Shown here: piece by piece, positions 6,197 to 11,777 of the stretch | How positions within the stretch are numbered: position 1 is the first letter of the stretch | How the letters are laid out: each line of letters opens with the position of its first letter | Translations under genes and position numbers: made by a program | Assembly: GCA_964485905.1 (NCBI GenBank) | Contig: CAZAJY010000019.1 | Span: forward strand, 1 to 11,777 | Source of the DNA: CAIJXO01 sp964485905 | GTDB taxonomy: Bacteria > Patescibacteriota > Minisyncoccia > Phycocordibacterales > GWA1-40-21 | DNA: 11,777 bases | Reading direction: 5' to 3' | The notes under the pieces: generated by a model | What the model saw: only the letters and a program-made list of their open reading frames with translations | What the model was told of the DNA's origin: nothing | Databases searched by the model: none

Positions 6197-6580
6197 TTAC
6201 AGATTAATATCCCCTCTGGAATAAGGTCGAGCTAATTTTAAAGTTTTCAATTGATTTAAAAGACCAAGAGATTTTATATATTTAAGAAAGTCTTTTGGTA
6301 ATGGTGACGGACCAACCCAGATACTTTTCTGAATCATAATATAATCAAATCTCTTCAAATGCCGAAGAAGCCATTCCCGTTCGCTCCTTTTACTATATGG
6401 AACATCATACATCACAATTAAATCCTTTGGTGAATTTAATTTAAAATTATAATAAAAACACTTATGAAAAGAGTAATTCCTTTTTGGTGGCGATACCAGT
6501 TTTTCTTTTTTATTAGAACTAAATACGGGTATACCAAAACGATTAACCGTCACTCCTTTATATTTTAAATATTTTTTCAT
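6197..6580 (-). CDS. Orphan Cas2/PaaX-C-terminal-like protein
   Basis: A 127-residue protein. Residues 53-105 (DLIVMYDVPYSKRSEREWLL, then LKRFDYIMIQKSIWVGPSPLP) follow the pattern of the Cas2-like ferredoxin fold found in Cas2 nucleases and in the C-terminal domain of PaaX-family regulators. They show a first strand ending in YDVP with a conserved Asp (59), an Arg/Glu-rich helix, and the QKSIW strand. PaaX regulators carry an N-terminal winged helix; here only about 50 basic residues precede the domain (KYLKYKGVTVNRFGIPVF), too few for a full one. There is no cas1, no CRISPR array and no other cas gene in the window, so adaptation is not suggested. The gene is divergent from topA, and palindrome copy 3 covers the -35 position of its promoter. 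Possible roles are a nuclease, a toxin-like RNase or a repeat-binding regulator; the sequence cannot decide. Confidence 0.6.
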   Translation of the reverse strand: MKKYLKYKGVTVNRFGIPVFSSNKKEKLVSPPKRNYSFHKCFYYNFKLNSPKDLIVMYDVPYSKRSEREWLLRHLKRFDYIMIQKSIWVGPSPLPKDFLKYIKSLGLLNQLKTLKLARPYSRGDINL

Positions 6581-6586
6581 ATTTCT

Positions 6587-6595
6587 ATTATATCA
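6587..6595 (-). promoter_or_regulatory. Extended -10 of the Cas2/PaaX-like gene, leaderless type
   Basis: TGA followed by perfect TATAAT (6592-6587) on the minus strand, with 6 nt (6586-6581) before the ATG at 6580. The place where a -35 would sit (about 6610-6615) is the centre of palindrome copy 3 and has no -35 match, so a palindrome-binding protein could control it. Confidence 0.65.
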
Positions 6596-6600
6596 CTAAT

Positions 6601-6627
6601 CCCAAGATACGCTATGGCGTATCTTAG
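6601..6627 (+). repeat. Palindromic repeat copy 3 (cassette right edge)
   Basis: CCC, then AAGATACGC (6604-6612), loop TATG, GCGTATCTT (6617-6625). The arms are a perfect 9 bp, so here the flanks changed together (AAG/CTT) relative to copies 1 and 2, and one core base differs (T6613). It lies in the divergent region between the Cas2/PaaX-like gene and topA. Confidence 0.85.
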
Positions 6628-6667
6628 TGTTAATCATACTTTCTTAATCTGAGATATTTTAGAAAAT

Positions 6668-6696
6668 TTGCGTAAAAGTATAATTCTATGTAATAC
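6668..6696 (+). promoter_or_regulatory. topA promoter region (two overlapping candidates)
   Basis: TTGCGT (6668-6673), a 17-nt spacer and TAATAC (6691-6696) would start RNA a few bases before the ATG. Alternatively TATAAT at 6679-6684 gives a leader of about 16 nt that includes AAGGA (6700-6704). I cannot choose between them. Confidence 0.4.
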
Positions 6697-6706
6697 TACA
6701 AGGAAT

Positions 6707-8881
6707 ATGAAACTTTTAATTGTCGAATCACCATCAAAAGCGAAAACAATTTCCAAATATTTGAATGGTAAGTATGAGGTCAAGGCGAGCGTCGGACATA
6801 TTCGAGATTTACCGAAAAGCAATAAAAAAGCCATTGATATTGAAAATGGCTTTATCCCCCATTATGAAATTTCACTGGGTAAAGAAAAAGTGGTGAATGA
6901 AATAAAATCCCTAGCTAAAAAGGCTGATGAGATTTTATTGGCGACTGACCCCGACCGCGAGGGTGAAGCCATTGCTTGGCATATAGCGGAGATTATTGGT
7001 GACAAAAAAACCAAACGCGTTACTTATTATGAAATTACCAAAGATGCAATTCTTGAGGCTTTAAAAAATCCGCGAGATATTGATCAGAATTTAAGACAAG
7101 CTCAGGAAGCCCGTCGAGTTTTGGATCGTTTAGTCGGATATGATTTATCGGGCTTGATTTGGAAAAAAGTTCGTTATGGTTTATCAGCCGGCCGAGTCCA
7201 ATCCCCCGCTCTCCGTATCATTATGGAACGTGAACGCGAAATCCGCTCGTTTATTCCCGAAAAATTTTGGGTTATTACCGCCGAGACCTTAACAGAGAAA
7301 AAAAATGCTCTACAACTTACTTGCTCTGAAGAACCGAGAGACGAAAAAATTGTTAGTAAAATTCTAGAGACCGGAAAAAAATCAAAATGGATTGTAAAAG
7401 ATGTCACCGAAACTGAGACCAAAAGATCGTCACGAGCACCTTTCACTACTTCCACCTTGCAACAGACGGCCAGTTCCCGCCTCGGTTTTGCTCCGTCCAG
7501 AACTATGGGTGTAGCGCAAAAACTTTATGAAGCCGGTTTGATTACTTATATGCGAACCGACAGTGTTAACCTTAGCCAAACGGCCCTCAAACAAATACAT
7601 GGTGTGATTACCGAAAAATATGGTAAAGAATATCTACAACCACAGACCTATGTGGCTAAAAGTAAAAATGCTCAAGAAGCCCATGAAGCTGTTCGCCCAA
7701 CCAATATTTCTAATATCAGTGCTGGCATAAATGATGAACATAAAAAACTTTATCGCTTAATTTGGCAAAGAACCATCGCCTCCCAGATGACTGATGCAAA
7801 AATTATGCGCACTAAAATTTTTGTGCAAGTAGGACAAAATGAAGAAATTCCTGATTTTTGGGCCAATGGCTCCCGCTTGCTTTTCCCGGGCTGGCTCTCG
7901 GCTGATCCCGAAGGCACTGGTGATGATGTGATTTTACCAAAGGTAGCCGTAGGTGAAGAATTAAAATTTATAGATATAAATGCCGAAGGCAAACAAACTG
8001 AGCCACCAGGCCGTTATTCCGAAGCCGGTCTAATTAAAGAGTTGGAAAAGCGTGATATCGGTCGTCCATCAACCTATGCCACAATTATCAAAACCATTGA
8101 AGACCGTGGTTATGTGAAAAAAATCAATAAAGCCTTGGTGCCAACCGATACCGGTGATGTTGTCAGTACTTTCTTAGAAAATAATTTTGCCAATTATATC
8201 AGTGATACTTTCACCGCCGAGATGGAAGATAAACTAGACTTAATTGCTGAGGGTAAGGCCGAATATTTAAAGACTTTAAAAGATTTTTATGGACCATTTT
8301 TAAAAGAAGTTAAAGCCAAAGATAAAATAGATAAAGTCAATAATTTTGGTGAGGCCGATAAGGAACATGTTTGTCCTATTTGTAGTGGTCCAATGATTAT
8401 TAAACTAGGCAAAACTGGTAAATTTTTAAGCTGTGCCAAATATCCCGACTGTACTGGCGCTCGAAAAATCACGGGTGAAGAAATGGCTGGGCCAAAAGAA
8501 ACCGGTGAAGATTGCCCGGAATGTAAAAAAGGTAAATTAGTTTTACGTGAAGGCAAATTTGGCCAGTTTATTTCCTGTTCCAATTATCCAAAATGTAAAT
8601 ATATTAAAAAAGATGCCGAATTAGAAAAGCAAAATAGTACCGGCGTAAAATGTCCACAATGTAAAGATGGTCTAATGACCGAACGGCGGGGGCGTTTTGG
8701 AATTTTTTACAGTTGTTCCAATTATCCAAAATGCAAAAACGCCATCAAAGCCAAACCAACAGGCAATCTCTGTCCTATTTGTGGCGCCCTGATGATGCTT
8801 GGAACCAAAACTATCCCTGAAAGATGTAGTGTTAAAACTTGCCCCAATCACAACCCTCATAAGATAGAAAAGATTTCTTAA
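6707..8881 (+). CDS. topA: DNA topoisomerase I
   Basis: Type IA topoisomerase that relaxes negative supercoils. I start at the ATG at 6707, because MKLLIVESPSKAK is the family's usual N-terminus; an in-frame TTG at 6668 would add 13 unsupported residues and overlaps promoter-like sequence. That gives 724 residues. Toprim domain: E7 in VESPSKAK and the DPDREGE triad (D81, D83, E85). The active-site tyrosine is Y281 in AGLITYMRTDS. The C-terminus holds four Cys-rich zinc ribbons starting at about 556 (CPIC...YPDC), 603 (CPEC...YPKC), 649 (CPQC...YPKC) and 689 (CPIC...CPNH, shorter and divergent). All expected catalytic residues are present. It sits downstream of dprA as in many genomes but is separated from it by the palindrome-bounded block. 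Confidence 0.98.
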   Translation: MKLLIVESPSKAKTISKYLNGKYEVKASVGHIRDLPKSNKKAIDIENGFIPHYEISLGKEKVVNEIKSLAKKADEILLATDPDREGEAIAWHIAEIIGDKKTKRVTYYEITKDAILEALKNPRDIDQNLRQAQEARRVLDRLVGYDLSGLIWKKVRYGLSAGRVQSPALRIIMEREREIRSFIPEKFWVITAETLTEKKNALQLTCSEEPRDEKIVSKILETGKKSKWIVKDVTETETKRSSRAPFTTSTLQQTASSRLGFAPSRTMGVAQKLYEAGLITYMRTDSVNLSQTALKQIHGVITEKYGKEYLQPQTYVAKSKNAQEAHEAVRPTNISNISAGINDEHKKLYRLIWQRTIASQMTDAKIMRTKIFVQVGQNEEIPDFWANGSRLLFPGWLSADPEGTGDDVILPKVAVGEELKFIDINAEGKQTEPPGRYSEAGLIKELEKRDIGRPSTYATIIKTIEDRGYVKKINKALVPTDTGDVVSTFLENNFANYISDTFTAEMEDKLDLIAEGKAEYLKTLKDFYGPFLKEVKAKDKIDKVNNFGEADKEHVCPICSGPMIIKLGKTGKFLSCAKYPDCTGARKITGEEMAGPKETGEDCPECKKGKLVLREGKFGQFISCSNYPKCKYIKKDAELEKQNSTGVKCPQCKDGLMTERRGRFGIFYSCSNYPKCKNAIKAKPTGNLCPICGALMMLGTKTIPERCSVKTCPNHNPHKIEKIS

Positions 8882-8890
8882 TTTTTCTAT

Positions 8891-8919
8891 TTGCCGAAAA
8901 TGAAAACAAAGTCTATACT
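8891..8919 (+). promoter_or_regulatory. rel promoter, leaderless type
   Basis: TTGCCG (8891-8896), a 17-nt spacer and TATACT (8914-8919), then 6 nt to the rel ATG at 8926. It begins 10 nt after the topA stop, so rel has its own promoter. Confidence 0.75.
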
Positions 8920-8925
8920 AGATGA

Positions 8926-10419
8926 ATGGGTGTTAAAGACATTATAAAATTAATCGATTCACCGACGGTTGAAAGTATTGCCTTGATTGAAAAAGCCTAT
9001 AACACTGCTGAGGAAGCCCACGCTGGTGTTTTGAGAAATTCTGGTGAACCTTATTTCAACCACGTCTTTGAAACAGCTAAAATTCTAGCTGAATTAAAAA
9101 TGTGTCCCGTCGCCATTGCCGCCGGCTTACTTCACGACTCTATTGAAGATGGAGTTTTAACTGAAGAAAAAATCAAAAAAGAATTTGGGGATGAAGTTTC
9201 TTTTCTGGTCCAAGGCGTCACTAAATTAGGTAAATTAAAATATCGGGGGGCCGAACGACACATTGAAAGTCTACGAAAATTATTCGTCGCTTCTGCTCAA
9301 GATATTCGGGTCATTATTATCAAACTCTGCGACCGTCTCCACAATATGCGCACTCTCCAATATGTCCGGCCTGATAAACAAAAAAGAATTGCTTTGGAAA
9401 CCTTGGAAATTTTTGCCCCCCTGGCCTATCGCTTATCCATTCGTAAACTATCTCGTGAATTAGAGGATTTATCTTTCCCTTATGTCTATCCTAAAGAATA
9501 TGAAGAAACCAAAGAATTATTAAAATCAAAAAAGACCGAGACCCTACCACATTTGGAGAAATTTATGAAATCGGTCAAAACAGCCTTAGTGGAGGGGGGC
9601 TTAATTAATTTTCAAACAGATTATCGTCAAAAAGGACTCTACAGTTTAAATAAAAAAATTAGTGTCAAAGGAGGTGATATTGAAAAAGTCTATGATATTT
9701 TAGCAATCAGAATTTTTACTGATAATGTGGCTGATTGTTATAAAGCCTTGGGTATCATTCATGGTAAATGGCGTCCATTACTTGGCCGAATCAAAGATTA
9801 TATTGCCATGCCCAAAACCAATGGCTATCAAAGTCTTCATACCACGGTTTTTACTGGTGATGGTTCAGTTGTTGAAATCCAAATCCGAACCAAAGAAATG
9901 CATCAGCAAGCTGAATTCGGTATTGCTTCACATTTGTCTTATAAAGATATGAAAAATAGTGAAAATAAAGAGATGAGTTGGTTCAGCCAATTTTTACCGG
10001 CCTCATTGAACTCTTTCTTTCAATCACAAAATAATCATTCTAATTCGCCAGCATGGTTAAAAGATTTAGCGGAATCACAAACAGCGGCTAATGGAGAAGA
10101 ACTGTTGGAAGATTTAAGGACCGACTTTTTTGGTCGTCGAATTTTTACTTTCACACCAAAAGGCGATGCGGTAGATTTGCCCATTGGTTCCAGCGTGATT
10201 GATTTTGCATACGCCATTCACTCGGATATTGGTAATCATATTGCCAGTGCTATGGTTAATAATAAAATTGCTTCACTACAAACTGAATTGCAAAATGGCG
10301 ATCAAGTAGAAATTGTCACGAAAAAATCAGCCAAACCAAATAGAAAATGGTTAGACTATAGCAAAACCGCCATGGCCAAAAAATTCATCAAAGGAGCACT
10401 TAATATAAAAGATAATTAA
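8926..10419 (+). CDS. rel: Rel/SpoT-family (p)ppGpp synthetase/hydrolase without ACT domain
   Basis: Makes and degrades the alarmone (p)ppGpp in the stringent response. The N-terminal HD hydrolase domain keeps H46, HD 70-71, ED 74-75 and D136 in KLCDRLHNMRTL. The synthetase domain keeps YSLNKKI, YDILAIRIF (256-264), GRIKDYIAMPKTNGYQSLHT (287-306) and EIQIRT with E318. A TGS domain follows (about 405-465, IFTFTPKGDAVDLPIGSS). The protein stops at 497 residues, shortly after TGS, so the zinc-finger/ACT regulatory end of long Rel proteins (about 700+ residues) is missing. The segment aligned with the RFDD/EFDD motif reads DIEK (251-254), a departure that may affect synthetase metal use. The start is supported by the promoter 6 nt upstream. 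The stop is 1 nt from the parB stop on the opposite strand. Probably bifunctional; activity is inferred only from conserved residues. Confidence 0.95.
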   Translation: MGVKDIIKLIDSPTVESIALIEKAYNTAEEAHAGVLRNSGEPYFNHVFETAKILAELKMCPVAIAAGLLHDSIEDGVLTEEKIKKEFGDEVSFLVQGVTKLGKLKYRGAERHIESLRKLFVASAQDIRVIIIKLCDRLHNMRTLQYVRPDKQKRIALETLEIFAPLAYRLSIRKLSRELEDLSFPYVYPKEYEETKELLKSKKTETLPHLEKFMKSVKTALVEGGLINFQTDYRQKGLYSLNKKISVKGGDIEKVYDILAIRIFTDNVADCYKALGIIHGKWRPLLGRIKDYIAMPKTNGYQSLHTTVFTGDGSVVEIQIRTKEMHQQAEFGIASHLSYKDMKNSENKEMSWFSQFLPASLNSFFQSQNNHSNSPAWLKDLAESQTAANGEELLEDLRTDFFGRRIFTFTPKGDAVDLPIGSSVIDFAYAIHSDIGNHIASAMVNNKIASLQTELQNGDQVEIVTKKSAKPNRKWLDYSKTAMAKKFIKGALNIKDN

Positions 10420-10420
10420 T

Positions 10421-11413
10421 TTAAACAGTAAAATTATCTACTGAGTATAAATCCTGTTCATCTTCCACCTTTTCTTCGGTAGATCGGTCATCAAGGGGGA
10501 CAGATACGGGGTCTATTGATTCTTGTATTTTTTCTTCTCCTTCAATCTTTACTAAATGCCGATTCAATAGAGCATTAGTCCCTAATTCTTGTTTATTATT
10601 CACCACTTCCAAAATTGCTCGCAAATCATCATTGGAAAAGAAATCGATCATAATTTTTCCCCCGACATTACTTCTTTCAATATGGACACGAGCACCCAGA
10701 GTCTGAGCTAATTTTTCTTCCAATTCCGTGATTTCTGGATCAGGCATTCTTTCTATTTTTCGAACTCGTTCCACAGCAATTTTTCGAGCGTTTAATTCAG
10801 CTTCACGTACCGACATCTTTCGAATCATCATTTCCTTAAATAGAACTTCTTGCTCTTCTTTTCGATCTTCCAACATTAAAAGTGGTCGAGAATGACCTTC
10901 GGTAATTTTTCCTTCCGATAGGGCCTGCAACATATGTTCTGGCAAAACCAAAATCCTCATACTATTGGAAACATATTCTCTGCTCTTCCCAACTCGCCGA
11001 CCGATTTCAGCATGTTTAAAATGAAATTCATTAGCCAAACGCTGAAAGGCCTTAGCCCGATCCACTACATTCAAATCTTCTCTCTGTAAATTTTCAATAA
11101 TCGCCAATTCTAATTTTAATTGATCACTTTCTTCTTGATCACGAATCAGTACTGGTACTTGTGATAAACCAGAGATTTTAGAAGCACGTAATCGTCTTTC
11201 CCCGGAAATCAATTCATATTCAGTCGTTAAACCTCCGTCTTCCTTAACAACTTCTTTTCGCGTAACTACCAAGGGTTGCAAAATACCATATTGACGAATT
11301 GAATCCGCCAAGTCTTTTAATTTTGCTTCATCAAATTCTTTTCGTGGTTGAAAAGGATTAGGATGAACTTTTTCTATTTCTACCCAAAAAATTGAATCAT
11401 TAAAAAAACTCAT
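10421..11413 (-). CDS. parB: Chromosome-partitioning protein ParB (Spo0J family)
   Basis: CTP-dependent clamp that loads at parS and works with ParA in segregation. The 330-residue protein has the N-terminal motif NPFQPRKEF (18-26), the CTP-binding GERRLRAS (71-78) and ENLQRED (107-113). The helix-turn-helix follows (about 133-155, HAEIGRRVGKSREYVSNSMR), then GHSRPLL (173-179). A C-terminal domain (about 230-290) is followed by an acidic tail (EEKIQESIDPVSVPLDD...). Canonical ParB proteins are about 280-300 residues, so the tail is a little longer. parA is not adjacent within this window and I see no parS-like palindrome. It converges on rel with a 1-nt gap, so the two transcripts must overlap unless they terminate inside each other's genes. 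The upstream promoter predicts a leaderless mRNA. Confidence 0.97.
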   Translation of the reverse strand: MSFFNDSIFWVEIEKVHPNPFQPRKEFDEAKLKDLADSIRQYGILQPLVVTRKEVVKEDGGLTTEYELISGERRLRASKISGLSQVPVLIRDQEESDQLKLELAIIENLQREDLNVVDRAKAFQRLANEFHFKHAEIGRRVGKSREYVSNSMRILVLPEHMLQALSEGKITEGHSRPLLMLEDRKEEQEVLFKEMMIRKMSVREAELNARKIAVERVRKIERMPDPEITELEEKLAQTLGARVHIERSNVGGKIMIDFFSNDDLRAILEVVNNKQELGTNALLNRHLVKIEGEEKIQESIDPVSVPLDDRSTEEKVEDEQDLYSVDNFTV

Positions 11414-11419
11414 GCCAGT

Positions 11420-11447
11420 ATTATATCATAGTGGTTGATTTTTACAA
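11420..11447 (-). promoter_or_regulatory. parB promoter, leaderless type
   Basis: On the minus strand, TTGTAA (11447-11442), a 16-nt spacer and perfect TATAAT (11425-11420) with an extended TGA before it; 6 nt (11419-11414) then lead to the ATG at 11413. Confidence 0.75.
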
Positions 11448-11520
11448 AAATTTTAAGTAAGATAGTAATAAAGTAATTCTATTATTTTAAAGATATTAGT
11501 AGAATACTTGACAAAATAAT

Positions 11521-11606
11521 GCTGGAGTGGCGAAATGGTATACGCAATACACTCAAAATGTATCGATCGCAAGGTCATGGGAGTTCAAGTCTCCCCTCCA
11601 GCACCA
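11521..11606 (+). tRNA. tRNA-Leu (CAA anticodon)
   Basis: Full cloverleaf read by eye: acceptor GCTGGAG (11521-11527) with CTCCAGC (11596-11602), D-arm with GG in the loop, anticodon stem ATACA/TGTAT around loop CTCAAAA giving anticodon CAA. The class II variable arm is GATC-GCAA-GGTC, and the T-arm is GGGAG TTCAAGT CTCCC. Discriminator A is followed by an encoded CCA. It decodes UUG. Promoter unclear: TAGAAT (11500-11505) lies 15 nt upstream without a good -35. Confidence 0.97.
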
Positions 11607-11640
11607 GAATAGAACTTAGCGGTTGAGAACCAACCAAGGA

Positions 11641-11665
11641 GTGGGCGTGCCGAAGGCACGCCCAC
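11641..11665. repeat. GC-rich hairpin after tRNA-Leu
   Basis: Perfect 11-bp arms GTGGGCGTGCC and GGCACGCCCAC around a GAA triloop, 34 nt after the tRNA. No T-run follows directly, so it looks more like an interspersed repeat than a standard terminator, though it could stabilise or end the tRNA transcript. Confidence 0.7.
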
Positions 11666-11700
11666 GCTGTTTCGCCCGTTTTCGCCAATGAATTCGGATT

Positions 11701-11729
11701 CCCGCCTTCGGCGGGACGGATTGTTTTTT
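11701..11729 (+). repeat. CCCGCC/GGCGGG hairpin with downstream T-run
   Basis: Arms CCCGCC (11701-11706) and GGCGGG (11710-11715) around TTC, with six T at 11724-11729 after an 8-nt gap. Either a repeat or a weak terminator. The direct repeat TTTTCGCCAA occurs on both sides (11679-11688 and 11726-11735). Confidence 0.55.
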
Positions 11730-11748
11730 CGCCAAGAAGCAGGTGCGA

Positions 11749-11766
11749 GCCAAAGATTTCTTTGGC
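11749..11766. repeat. GCCAAAG/CTTTGGC hairpin at right edge
   Basis: Perfect 7-bp arms (11749-11755 and 11760-11766) around ATTT, third hairpin in the gene-free stretch 11607-11777. I see no convincing coding sequence in that stretch, only this repeat cluster. Confidence 0.55.
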
Positions 11767-11777
11767 ACAGACCTTTT

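Noticed and set aside
6197..6580. A CRISPR-Cas locus suggested by the Cas2-like protein
   Set aside because: No cas1, no other cas gene and no regularly spaced repeat-spacer array. The three palindromes are about 0.5-0.9 kb apart with genes between them.
6688..6693. An ATG-TAA start-stop ORF upstream of topA
   Set aside because: It lies at or before the likely transcription starts, and such hexamers are frequent in AT-rich DNA.
6668..6706. Extended N-terminus of TopA from the TTG at 6668
   Set aside because: The 13 extra residues are not typical of the family and overlap the -35/-10 candidates. MKLLIVESPSKAK from 6707 matches the usual start.
713..11413. UGA recoding as in Gracilibacteria/Absconditabacteria, prompted by none of the nine complete confident genes ending in TGA
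   Set aside because: None of these full-length proteins needs an in-frame TGA, and TAA/TAG preference is expected in AT-rich DNA. There is no positive evidence of recoding.
11508..11513. Perfect TTGACA just before tRNA-Leu as its -35 box
   Set aside because: The matching -10 would fall inside the mature tRNA, and no good -10 exists at 16-18 nt. Probably chance.

Overview
This AT-rich window reads as chromosomal DNA of a small-genome bacterium, most likely a Candidate Phyla Radiation (Patescibacteria, Parcubacteria-like) member. The grounds are compact housekeeping genes, a minimal FtsQ-like protein, an orphan Cas2/PaaX-like protein, hairpin repeats scattered between and even inside genes, and promoters placed so close to start codons that several mRNAs should be leaderless. 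This assignment is an inference from style and gene content.

Layout. Minus strand, 1-3900: serS, an ftsQ-like gene and dus form a tight operon with 1-nt gaps, followed by the 5' part of dnaX, which has its own promoter and runs off the left edge. The dus gene carries an in-frame insert made of two hairpin repeats. Plus strand, 3971-4234: a free-standing transcription unit with a strong promoter, a GC-rich structured RNA (or a 29-codon ORF) and a textbook terminator, family not recognised. Plus strand: dprA (4281-5174) and topA (6707-8881), genes that are neighbours in many bacteria. Here they are separated by a reverse-oriented two-gene block: a phosphoribosyltransferase-like protein and a Cas2/PaaX-C-terminal-like protein. 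The block is punctuated by three copies of a palindrome (ATACGCCATGGCGTAT), one on each side and one between the genes. Then come a Rel (RelA/SpoT) gene without an ACT domain, convergent with parB (1-nt gap), and a tRNA-Leu(CAA). The window ends in a cluster of GC-rich hairpin repeats.

How the genes fit together. Most of the window is core information processing and growth control: replication clamp loading (DnaX), tRNA charging and modification (SerS, Dus, tRNA-Leu), cell division (FtsQ), DNA uptake/recombination (DprA), supercoiling (TopA), stringent response (Rel) and chromosome segregation (ParB). The parts worth most attention are the palindrome-bracketed cassette between dprA and topA, the orphan RNA unit, the repeat insert inside dus, and the recurring arrangement in which an extended or consensus -10 box ends exactly 6 nt before the ATG (dnaX, the two cassette genes, rel, parB).
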